Shown here: positions 6,177-11,630 of the stretch, one piece after another
Position numbering within the stretch: position 1 is the first letter of the stretch
Layout: every line of letters starts with the position of its first letter
From: an uncultured Bacilli bacterium
GTDB taxonomy: Bacteria > Bacillota_I > Bacilli_A > RF39 > UBA660
Reading direction: 5' to 3'
NCBI GenBank assembly: GCA_947588665.1
Contig: CANPYU010000016.1
Span: 1 to 13,898 of the forward strand
DNA length: 13,898 bases
Position numbers and translations under genes: made by a program
The notes under the pieces: generated by a model
Databases searched by the model: none
What the model was told of the DNA's origin: nothing
The model's input: the letters and a program-made list of their open reading frames with translations, nothing else

Positions 6177-7283
6177 ATGAAAAAAGTTATTGTTGGTATC
6201 AGTGGGGGAGTAGACTCTGCAGTTTCTGCCTTACTCTTAAAAAAAGCCGGCTATGAAGTTGAAGGATTATTTATGCGAAATTGGGATTCTATGTTAAATA
6301 ATGATACTTTAGGTAATCCTAATTTTAATGAAAATATCTGTCCTCAAGAGCAAGACTATAATGATGCTCTAAAAACCTGTGAAATTCTAGGCATTAAACT
6401 TCATCGAGTAGATTTTATTAAAGAGTACTGGGATTACGTTTTTACCTACTTTCTATCAGAGTTAAAAAAAGGCCGTACTCCTAATCCTGATTTATTATGT
6501 AATAAATTTATTAAATTTGATTTATTTAAAAAAGAGGCTTTAAAATTAGGAGCGGATTATATTGCTACCGGGCATTATGCTAAAGTAAAAAATAATACTT
6601 TATATAAAGCGAAAGATATTAATAAAGACCAAACTTATTTTTTAGCAGATCTTACCAAAGAACAACTTCAGAATGTTTTATTTCCTTTAGGCGATTTAAC
6701 AAAAGTTGAAGTCCGAAAAATTGCTACCCAAAATAACTTAAATGTCGCTCAAAAAAAAGATTCCACTGGTATTTGTTTTATTGGTGAAAGACATTATCAA
6801 GAATTCATTAAAAATTATTTAAAACCTAATCCGGGTAATATAGTAGATGTTGTAACAAAAAAAGTAATTGGCACTCATAAAGGTCTTATGAACTACACGA
6901 TAGGTCAACGCCGTAATGTAGGAATAAGTGGTCATGAAAAAAGGCATTATGTTTGTGGCAAAAATGTTGCTCAAAATATACTTTATGTAGCTTTTGGCGA
7001 TAGTAGTTACCTTTATAGTGATGCTTGTACGCTTGATAACATTAATTTAATGGAAGAACTTCCTTCAAATTTAACTGCTAAATTTCGCTATAGAGGCGAA
7101 GAAATACCTATAATTGTCGAAGAAGTAACTAATAAAACTATTAAAATAAAATATCCATCTTTAGCAAAAGCCGTAACTCCTGGGCAAGCTTGTGTCTTTT
7201 ATGATCATGAAAAATGTTTAGGATGTGGATTTATTAAAGATGTATATAAAAATGGAGAAAAGCTTTGGTATTTAAGCGCTTAA
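6177..7283 (+). CDS. mnmA: tRNA-specific 2-thiouridylase MnmA
   Basis: A 368-residue enzyme that makes the 2-thio group of wobble s2U34 in tRNA-Lys, -Glu and -Gln, taking sulfur from a cysteine-desulfurase relay and activating U34 with ATP. The N-terminal PP-loop is SGGVDS (9-14). Catalytic C108 sits in NPDLLCNKFIKF, and the second cysteine C200, which takes part in the persulfide/disulfide step, in STGICFIGERH. Family motifs ATGHYA (130-135), KDQTYFL (150-156) and NYTIGQRRNVGI follow, then the C-terminal beta-barrel tRNA-binding domain with AVTPGQACVFYD. Length is normal and all key residues are present. The leader is extremely short and the SD weak. The gene is monocistronic between its promoter and a GC-rich terminator. 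Efficient decoding of AAA, GAA and CAA codons would matter in a genome this AT-rich. Confidence 0.97.
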   Translation: MKKVIVGISGGVDSAVSALLLKKAGYEVEGLFMRNWDSMLNNDTLGNPNFNENICPQEQDYNDALKTCEILGIKLHRVDFIKEYWDYVFTYFLSELKKGRTPNPDLLCNKFIKFDLFKKEALKLGADYIATGHYAKVKNNTLYKAKDINKDQTYFLADLTKEQLQNVLFPLGDLTKVEVRKIATQNNLNVAQKKDSTGICFIGERHYQEFIKNYLKPNPGNIVDVVTKKVIGTHKGLMNYTIGQRRNVGISGHEKRHYVCGKNVAQNILYVAFGDSSYLYSDACTLDNINLMEELPSNLTAKFRYRGEEIPIIVEEVTNKTIKIKYPSLAKAVTPGQACVFYDHEKCLGCGFIKDVYKNGEKLWYLSA

Positions 7284-7289
7284 AAGGAT

Positions 7290-7321
7290 AGGGGAGGAGA
7301 AAAAAAGAGACCTCCCCTTTT
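7290..7321 (+). terminator. GC-rich hairpin after mnmA
   Basis: AGGGGAGG (7290-7297) pairs perfectly with CCTCCCCT (7311-7318) around a 13-nt A-rich loop. Only four T follow before an A run, so it may be a weak terminator. Confidence 0.7.
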
Positions 7322-7347
7322 AAAATTAAACATTTATTTAACTATTT

Positions 7348-7381
7348 ACTTGACAACTAAGTGTTAAGTACATTATAATGT
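7348..7381. promoter_or_regulatory. Palindromes over the -35 and -10: candidate operators
   Basis: ACTTGACA (7348-7355) and TGTTAAGT (7362-7369) form an inverted repeat with one mismatch around 6 bp, covering the -35. ACATTATAATGT (7370-7381) is a perfect 12-bp palindrome covering the -10. Since the first gene encodes an HTH protein, autoregulation by binding here is a reasonable guess. Confidence 0.35.
7350..7379 (+). promoter_or_regulatory. Strong consensus promoter of the HTH operon
   Basis: TTGACA (7350-7355) and TATAAT (7374-7379) are both perfect, 18 bp apart. This is the best consensus promoter in the window. Confidence 0.85.
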
Positions 7382-7407
7382 TAATGTAAAAGGGAGATAG
7401 ATGGAAA

Positions 7408-8184
7408 ATGAATAGTTTAAATGAATTATTACAAGAATTAGGAATATCCAAAGTTCGTTTAGCAAAATATTTAAACGTTTCGCGGCAAATGGTTTATAAT
7501 TATTTAGAGCTAGAAGATATAAATAAATGGCCCAAGGAAAAAAAGATACTTTTACTAAAATTATTAGATATTGAAGATGGTGAAGAAGAAACTATTAAAG
7601 CGATAAAAATCACGACAGATTATCTAATGGCCGTCGAAAATCGTCTAAATCAAGGAGTTAAAAGTTCTAGTGATATGGATAACTACTTTGATATGAAAGG
7701 TTTAACTAAAGAAGAGCAAACATTAATCGCTGATATTACTTATTTAATTAAAGAAAAACTTTTAGATGAAACGAAAAAAGAAGAGAACTTGCATGCCATT
7801 ACTTATTTATATCACATGTTACAATCAATTGACAATGTGCCTGAAATTAAGTATATTCTAGGTTATATGTCAAAAACCACTGGCTTTATTAATCCTAATG
7901 AATACGCGTTTGATGAAGAACATCAATTCATTTTTGAAGGTATATTATACTCAGCTTTAACCTTATATAACAATGGTGGAGCTAGCAAAAGTAAACTTCA
8001 AGAAAGTCACAAACGATTTGTCCAAGAAATAGAGCAAAAAAACGAAGAGAAATTAAGTAGAACTCAACAATTAAACACTATAAAGATTCAAGCCTTAAGA
8101 GAACTAGGCTATAATCAAATAAACGAATCTAATGCCGCTGAAGTATTTGAAAAAATCGCGGAAATTCAATCACGAAAGGTATAA
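7408..8184 (+). CDS. HTH DNA-binding protein with a long helical C-terminal domain
   Basis: A 258-residue protein whose N-terminus (about 5-36) is a helix-turn-helix of the XRE/Cro type: LNELLQELGISKVRLAKYLNVSRQMVYNYLEL, with the scaffold L..LGIS...LAKYLNVSR..VYNYL. The remaining ~220 residues are mostly charged helices with no motif I recognise, ending in a probable coiled coil (~195-255). It is likely a cytoplasmic transcription factor; the large C-terminal part may sense a signal or oligomerise. It is driven by the strongest promoter in the window and is followed 14 nt later by the gene for a membrane-anchored cysteine-rich protein, so the two form an operon. SD AGGGAG (7391-7396) is 11 nt from this ATG. 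A four-codon frame at 7401-7415 overlaps the start and could couple translation. Confidence 0.7.
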   Translation: MNSLNELLQELGISKVRLAKYLNVSRQMVYNYLELEDINKWPKEKKILLLKLLDIEDGEEETIKAIKITTDYLMAVENRLNQGVKSSSDMDNYFDMKGLTKEEQTLIADITYLIKEKLLDETKKEENLHAITYLYHMLQSIDNVPEIKYILGYMSKTTGFINPNEYAFDEEHQFIFEGILYSALTLYNNGGASKSKLQESHKRFVQEIEQKNEEKLSRTQQLNTIKIQALRELGYNQINESNAAEVFEKIAEIQSRKV

Positions 8185-8198
8185 CAAAAAGAAGCAGT

Positions 8199-9020
8199 AT
8201 GAAAAAGAAAAATATATTTATTATAATCATTATTTTATTAGTTATTATTATTGGAATAATTTTATGTTTTGTCGGAGATAAAAAACTAAATATTGAAGAT
8301 AAATTAATAAATGAACTTTATTCTTATTTAGGAGAAGTAGATATATATCATTGTGGTGGTCTTAATGCTTATAGCAATTCTTCTGTTACTAAAGAAAGTG
8401 TTACTAATTCCAATTTATTATGTATGGCTTATTATAAGCTAAATGCAGAACAAAAAGAATCGCAAACTAGTAAAAGTACTGGTAAAAATAAAAATGATAA
8501 TAAAGTCTGTAAAATAGGCGATAATGTAACTTTTATAACTGATGAAGATACCAGCGAATGCAAATATGAAACTCTAAGCAAAGATGATCTAAATAATGCC
8601 TACCAACAATTATATGGTAGTTCAATTAAAGATTATGAAGAATTTTATTTTACTAATGATGATGCATGTTATTTAGAAAATGACACTTATTATTGTGGAG
8701 CCGCTGAAACATTTACAGTAAGTTTAGCTCCAGCATCAACTGTCTATCGTCTAATTGATAAAGCTTTAGAAAAAAGAAATGGTGAAATAAATATATATGA
8801 TTATTTCTTAAGAATATCAGAAAATAAATGTTACATGACTAATAGTGCCGATAATGAAAATACCGAATGTACCAAAGCTCTTGAGAAAATAGAAGGGGAC
8901 TTTAGTAATTTATCAGAAAAAGAAAAAGCAAAATTTATGAAAAAATATGGTCAACTATATCGTCATACATATGGTTTAGAAAATAATAATTATTACTGGA
9001 TTAAAAGTGAACAAAAATAA
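8199..9020 (+). CDS. Membrane-anchored extracellular cysteine-rich protein, function unknown
   Basis: A 273-residue protein with three Lys, then one very hydrophobic segment (~6-26), and a ~245-residue hydrophilic domain expected outside the cell. C23 lies in the helix, but the sequence before it (IIL) is a poor lipobox, so I favour an uncleaved signal anchor over a lipoprotein. The outer domain holds eight cysteines in four close pairs: 52/75, 104/121, 157/166 and 211/224. This is striking in an otherwise cysteine-poor, AT-rich protein and suggests four local disulfides, hence an extracellular oxidation route. Low-complexity Lys/Ser/Asn/Gln sequence (~83-102) looks like a linker. I do not recognise the family. 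SD is weak (GAAG), and the gene is 14 nt after the HTH gene, so it is probably co-transcribed and perhaps translationally coupled. Its last codons form the 5' arm of the terminator. Confidence 0.65.
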   Translation: MKKKNIFIIIIILLVIIIGIILCFVGDKKLNIEDKLINELYSYLGEVDIYHCGGLNAYSNSSVTKESVTNSNLLCMAYYKLNAEQKESQTSKSTGKNKNDNKVCKIGDNVTFITDEDTSECKYETLSKDDLNNAYQQLYGSSIKDYEEFYFTNDDACYLENDTYYCGAAETFTVSLAPASTVYRLIDKALEKRNGEINIYDYFLRISENKCYMTNSADNENTECTKALEKIEGDFSNLSEKEKAKFMKKYGQLYRHTYGLENNNYYWIKSEQK

Positions 9021-9038
9021 AACCTTTTGTTCTTTTTT
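9009..9038 (+). terminator. Intrinsic terminator of the HTH operon
   Basis: GAACAAAA (9009-9016) pairs perfectly with TTTTGTTC (9025-9032) around 8 nt and is followed by six T. The 5' arm is inside the coding sequence. Confidence 0.8.
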
Positions 9039-9041
9039 ATT

Positions 9042-9097
9042 ATTAAAAAGAGGGGACTTATTAATCAAAAACCCCCCTTTTAAATCCTCTTTTTAAT
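9042..9097. terminator. 12-bp inverted repeat, candidate bidirectional terminator with alternative pairings
   Basis: ATTAAAAAGAGG (9042-9053) is perfectly complementary to CCTCTTTTTAAT (9086-9097). The left arm's AAGAGGGG (9048-9055) could instead pair with CCCCTCTT at 9108-9115, or partly with the C6T4 tract at 9072-9081. T-rich sequence at the outer end in both orientations suggests termination from either side. Confidence 0.5.
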
Positions 9098-9133
9098 CTA
9101 AAAATTCCCCCTCTTATTCATATTTAATAAATA

Positions 9134-9210
9134 TATAACCTTATTAATATATAATAATAATAATGATAACGCGTATTATAACCTTATTTAAATATATAAT
9201 AAGGTTATAA
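9134..9210. repeat. 13-bp hairpin plus a direct copy of one arm
   Basis: TTATAACCTTATT (9176-9188) pairs perfectly with AATAAGGTTATAA (9198-9210) around 9 nt. TATAACCTTATT also occurs as a direct copy at 9134-9145. The role is unknown; it is ~170 bp from the dif candidate. Confidence 0.7.
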
Positions 9211-9317
9211 ATTATAAAAAAATTCATTAATTAATTTAACTTAAATTTAATTTTTTATTTTTTTGCATTATTCATGCATCTAAATTTTGGTTTTAATTAA
9301 TTTCTTATAGCTCCAAG

Positions 9318-9447
9318 TAATATCTTAAATTCTAGGAATATAACCAACTATCTTTATTTTTATCTTCAAAATATTATTTCGTAAAATGTATATTATGTTA
9401 ACTTTAACCTTGGAAAATTAATCTGATCATTTATAATATCTTAAATT
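9318..9447 (+). repeat. Pair of 14-bp direct repeats with degenerate flanks
   Basis: TAATATCTTAAATT occurs at 9318-9331 and 9434-9447, each followed after some variable sequence by an ATATAA...ACTAT...TTTTAT pattern. The two copies bracket the dif-like site. They may simply reflect low base complexity. Confidence 0.4.
9376..9403 (+). other. dif: Candidate dif site (Xer recombination, chromosome dimer resolution)
   Basis: The 28-bp sequence has an 11-bp left arm (9376-9386), spacer TGTATA (9387-9392) and right arm TTATGTTAACT (9393-9403). By eye it matches 23/28 of the B. subtilis dif and 22/28 of the E. coli dif as I remember them, including 17 consecutive bases of E. coli dif (positions 10-26). 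The right, XerD-side arm is the best conserved, as is usual. The two arms agree at 6 of 11 positions when inverted, the same number and positions as in B. subtilis dif. It lies in noncoding DNA between convergent genes, ~1.25 kb from a tyrosine recombinase gene. FtsK-activated XerC/D would resolve chromosome dimers here, so the window may cover the replication terminus. Confidence 0.68.
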
Positions 9448-9567
9448 TTATCCTAAAATATAAACTATTACTTTTATTCTTTACTAATTTTTATAATAAA
9501 AATCTTTAACCTATTACCGAACATACGAACTATAATTTTTTATACATATTAATCTAATCCCCTTCTA

Positions 9568-10320
9568 TTAATTTAAAAGGAAACTTAACATAGCAATAAA
9601 TAATCCCAAAGCTATTCCTAAAAAAGTCATATTATATATTTTATATTTTTGCACTTTAGGATATATTACATCAATAGCTAAAGTTATCATTATTCCTCCT
9701 ACTAAAATTAAAATAATACTAATTAAATTATTATTTATATATTTACTTAAAAAGAAAAATGCAATAACAGCACCAAGAGGTTCAGCAATGCCCGATAAAA
9801 AAGTCTTAAATAAAGCTTCTTTTCTTGAGCTTGTCGCATAATAAATTGGAACGGCAATAGCTATCCCTTCAGGAATATTATGAACAGCAATCGCTAAGGT
9901 AAGCTTAATTCCTAAACCTAAATCTTTATAGGTGCTCATAAATGTAGCAATTCCTTCAGGAAAATTATGCATAATTAAAACTAACATATTTAATATTCCT
10001 AATTTATATAGATCATTTTTCTTTTCTAATTTAGTAATCACTTTATTTAGATATTTAATAGTTACTACCCCTATTATAAAAGCTAATAAAGCATAAATTA
10101 TTCCTTTACTTATCCCATAACCTTTTAATAAAATATATGTCGATTCAGGTATTAAATCCGTAATACTAATCCCAATCATAATTGCCAAAGAAAAAGAAAG
10201 TGCCCCTACAATAAATTTATCAATATTTTCTTCTTTAAATTTAAAAAAGATTACTAATCCTCCAATTACAGTAGCAAAACCTGCTAAAAATGATAATAGT
10301 AATGCATAAACAAATTGCAT
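9568..10320 (-). CDS. ZIP-family metal transporter (ZupT-like)
   Basis: A 250-residue inner-membrane protein with about eight hydrophobic segments, the length and topology of bacterial ZIP transporters such as ZupT, which bring Zn2+ and other divalent metals (Fe, Mn) into the cytoplasm. Both family signatures are present: HNFPEG (118-123) in the fourth helix and HNIPEG (147-152) in the fifth, which form the binuclear metal site, followed by SGIAEPLGA (176-184). A charged loop lies before the fourth helix (~93-107), where many ZIP proteins have a variable metal-sensing loop, but it is not His-rich. The start is ATG at 10318-10320, five nt after GGTGA; an in-frame ATG 12 nt upstream overlaps that SD and is less likely. 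It is divergent from the RS-repeat gene. No Zur-type operator is evident. Metal specificity cannot be told from sequence. Confidence 0.9.
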   Translation of the reverse strand: MQFVYALLLSFLAGFATVIGGLVIFFKFKEENIDKFIVGALSFSLAIMIGISITDLIPESTYILLKGYGISKGIIYALLAFIIGVVTIKYLNKVITKLEKKNDLYKLGILNMLVLIMHNFPEGIATFMSTYKDLGLGIKLTLAIAVHNIPEGIAIAVPIYYATSSRKEALFKTFLSGIAEPLGAVIAFFFLSKYINNNLISIILILVGGIMITLAIDVIYPKVQKYKIYNMTFLGIALGLFIAMLSFLLN

Positions 10321-10411
10321 ATTCCTCACCATTAAAATATATGTTCTTAATTCTAATATTTACCAATTAATTTTAAGTTTAAAAATATTAAACCCTACCA
10401 TAATAATAGTG

Positions 10412-10417
10412 GGAGGT
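10412..10417 (+). promoter_or_regulatory. Near-perfect Shine-Dalgarno of the RS-repeat gene
   Basis: GGAGGT lies 8 nt before the ATG at 10426, the best SD match in the window, and suggests high translation. Just upstream, CCTAC (10394-10398) could pair with GTGGG (10409-10413), allowing one wobble, and partly cover it. Confidence 0.7.
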
Positions 10418-10425
10418 AAAGAAAA

Positions 10426-10611
10426 ATGAGAAGTCAAAATAATAGAAATAACGAAAGTTCTAGAAATTCTAGAAACAACGAATCTAGAAACTCTAGACAA
10501 GAAAGCTCTAGAAACTCAAGAAACAATGAAAGTTCAAGAAGTTCTAGAAACAATGAATCTAGAAGTTCTAGACAAGAAAGTTGTTCAAGAAGTAATAGAG
10601 AAAATCGTTAG
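10426..10611 (+). CDS. 61-residue Arg/Ser/Asn-rich tandem-repeat protein, function unknown
   Basis: A tiny, highly biased protein: 19 Ser, 15 Arg, 15 Asn, 7 Glu, 3 Gln, 1 Cys and the start Met, with no Lys, no aromatic and no other hydrophobic residue. It consists of a short leader (1-7) and two copies of a 25-residue unit (8-32 and 33-57) built on NNESSR[N/S]SR NNESR[N/S]SR QES, containing 11 Ser-Arg dipeptides. Fourteen of 15 Arg codons are AGA. It must be disordered and basic (net about +8), reminiscent of RS domains or of Arg/Ser-rich spore-coat proteins such as CotG, but with no family match I recognise; it lacks the EFASE protease site of gamma-type SASPs. A very strong SD argues that it is expressed. 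It is monocistronic, convergent with xer and sharing its terminator. A nucleic-acid- or coat-associated role is only a guess. Confidence 0.7.
   Translation: MRSQNNRNNESSRNSRNNESRNSRQESSRNSRNNESSRSSRNNESRSSRQESCSRSNRENR
10447..10596 (+). repeat. Two 75-bp coding tandem repeats rich in TCTAGA
   Basis: Copies at 10447-10521 and 10522-10596 encode the 25-residue units. The palindrome TCTAGA (Ser-Arg codons) occurs eight times within ~115 bp, always in frame. Confidence 0.85.
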
Positions 10612-10622
10612 AAATTAACCTC

Positions 10623-10660
10623 AAAAAAGGAAGTCATGATCTTATATGACTTCTTTATTT
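10623..10660. terminator. Bidirectional terminator shared by the RS-repeat gene and xer
   Basis: GAAGTCAT (10630-10637) pairs perfectly with ATGACTTC (10646-10653), extended by a wobble and two A-T pairs. A run of six A on the left and T-rich sequence on the right serve both directions. The xer stop codon (10655-10657) lies in the extended stem base. Confidence 0.85.
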
Positions 10661-11560
10661 TTGGATTAAAGGATGTTTTTCATATTCATGTTCTAATTTC
10701 TTATTAGTTAAATGGGTATATATCTGAGTAGTTACTATATCACTATGACCTAAAAGTTCTTGTACTACTCTTAAATCAGCCCCATTATTAAGCAAATGAG
10801 TAGCAAAAGAATGTCTTAAGATATGAGGACTAATATTCTTTTTAATTCCTTTTTCTTCACATAGTTTTTTTAAAAATTTAAAAAAAGCTTGTCTTGTAAT
10901 TTTAGTATGCCGACTACTTATAAATACATATTCACTGTCTTTAGTTCCCAGTAACTCCCCTCGCCCATATTCTAAATAATCTAGTAAATATTTTTTAGCA
11001 ATATCATTAATAGGTATAATTCTTTCTTTACTCCCCTTACCAAAAACTTTTATCATATTATCATCTAAAAATAAATTACTCATTGTTAAATTGCATAATT
11101 CCGATATTCTAACCCCACTTGCATATAACACTTCTAACATTGCTTTATTTCTTTTATCATATGCAGTACTAGTAGAAATATTAAGTAAATTATCGACTTC
11201 CTCATAAGTTAAATAAACTGGTAATTTTTTTTCTAATTTAGGCATTTTAATATTTTCACACGGATTAATTTTAAGTTTATTATTATTAACTAAATACTTA
11301 TAAAAATTATTGATACTTGTTAAATAATGGGCTTTAGTCTTTGCTTTTTTATCACATTTTCTTAAATATTCTTGAATATCTTCTTTATTTAAATATAAAA
11401 TATTTCTATTTTTATAAAATCTAGCTAAACTGATCAAATCATATTGATAAGAATCTCTTGTATTAACCGATGAACTATATTCTGTATATAAATATTCTTC
11501 TAAATATTTAACTAATTCAGGATTATATTTATATATATCTTCTATATTATTACATTTCAT
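10655..11560 (-). CDS. xerD: Xer-type tyrosine recombinase (XerC/XerD)
   Basis: A 301-residue site-specific recombinase, the normal length for XerC/XerD. The N-terminal SAM-like core-binding domain (~16-95) is followed by the PKLEKKLPVYLTYEEV junction (107-122) and the catalytic domain with the full set R151 (ASGVRISEL), K175 (GKGSKER), H246 and R249 (HILRH), H272 (LLGHSD) and nucleophile Y281 (TTQIYTHL). Its usual job is resolving chromosome dimers at dif with FtsK. A dif-like site at 9376-9403 lies ~1.25 kb away. I use xerD from the look of the C-terminus (TTQIYTHL...KHP), but XerC or a single-recombinase system cannot be excluded. ATG at 11558-11560 has GGTGA 4 nt upstream; a TTG further up overlaps that SD. 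The gene is divergent from rarA with overlapping promoters. Confidence 0.92.
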   Translation of the reverse strand: MKCNNIEDIYKYNPELVKYLEEYLYTEYSSSVNTRDSYQYDLISLARFYKNRNILYLNKEDIQEYLRKCDKKAKTKAHYLTSINNFYKYLVNNNKLKINPCENIKMPKLEKKLPVYLTYEEVDNLLNISTSTAYDKRNKAMLEVLYASGVRISELCNLTMSNLFLDDNMIKVFGKGSKERIIPINDIAKKYLLDYLEYGRGELLGTKDSEYVFISSRHTKITRQAFFKFLKKLCEEKGIKKNISPHILRHSFATHLLNNGADLRVVQELLGHSDIVTTQIYTHLTNKKLEHEYEKHPLIQK

Positions 11561-11577
11561 AAAATCACCATACAAAC

Positions 11578-11586
11578 ATTATACCA
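11578..11586 (-). promoter_or_regulatory. Extended -10 promoter of xer
   Basis: On the minus strand TGGTATAAT is a perfect extended -10 (TATAAT at 11583-11578). The -35 position 17 bp upstream would be 11601-11606, which falls on the rarA -10. Confidence 0.65.
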
Positions 11587-11601
11587 CTCTTTAAAAATTT
11601 A

Positions 11602-11610
11602 TGATATAAT
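11602..11610 (+). promoter_or_regulatory. Extended -10 promoter of rarA
   Basis: TGATATAAT is a perfect extended -10 (TATAAT at 11605-11610). The predicted start near 11617 coincides with SD AGGTGA (11617-11622). Its -35 position (11582-11587) overlaps the xer -10. Confidence 0.65.
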
Positions 11611-11630
11611 ATTTACAGGTGATTATTTAT

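Larger units (their letters stand above)
9039..9567. other. AT-rich noncoding gap between convergent genes, holding a dif candidate
   Basis: These 529 bases lie between the ends of the cysteine-rich protein gene (+) and the ZIP transporter gene (-). I see no frame longer than ~16 codons with a ribosome binding site on either strand. The region holds a C/G-rich hairpin cluster (9042-9115), a 13-bp hairpin (9176-9210), short degenerate direct repeats (9318-9447) and the dif-like sequence (9376-9403). There is no strong terminator close behind the ZIP gene. Confidence 0.7.

Noticed and set aside
8199..8270. Lipoprotein signal with C23 as the lipidated residue
   Set aside because: The residues before C23 are Ile-Ile-Leu; a lipobox needs a small residue directly before the Cys, so a signal anchor is more likely.
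9163..9210. 15-codon plus-strand frame starting at ATG 9163
   Set aside because: No ribosome binding site, and its sequence is mostly the 13-bp hairpin; no support for translation.
10321..10400. Clear promoter or metal-responsive operator for the ZIP gene
   Set aside because: Only weak -10-like sequences were found on the minus strand and no palindromic Zur- or Fur-type box.
10426..10611. RS-repeat gene as a CRISPR-like or purely noncoding repeat
   Set aside because: Only two 75-bp units without spacers, the frame is kept throughout and a near-perfect SD precedes it; a protein is the simpler reading.
10426..10611. RS-repeat protein as a gamma-type small acid-soluble spore protein
   Set aside because: It shares two tandem Asn/Gln-rich repeats with that family but lacks the EFASE cleavage site, Ala, Thr and Phe.
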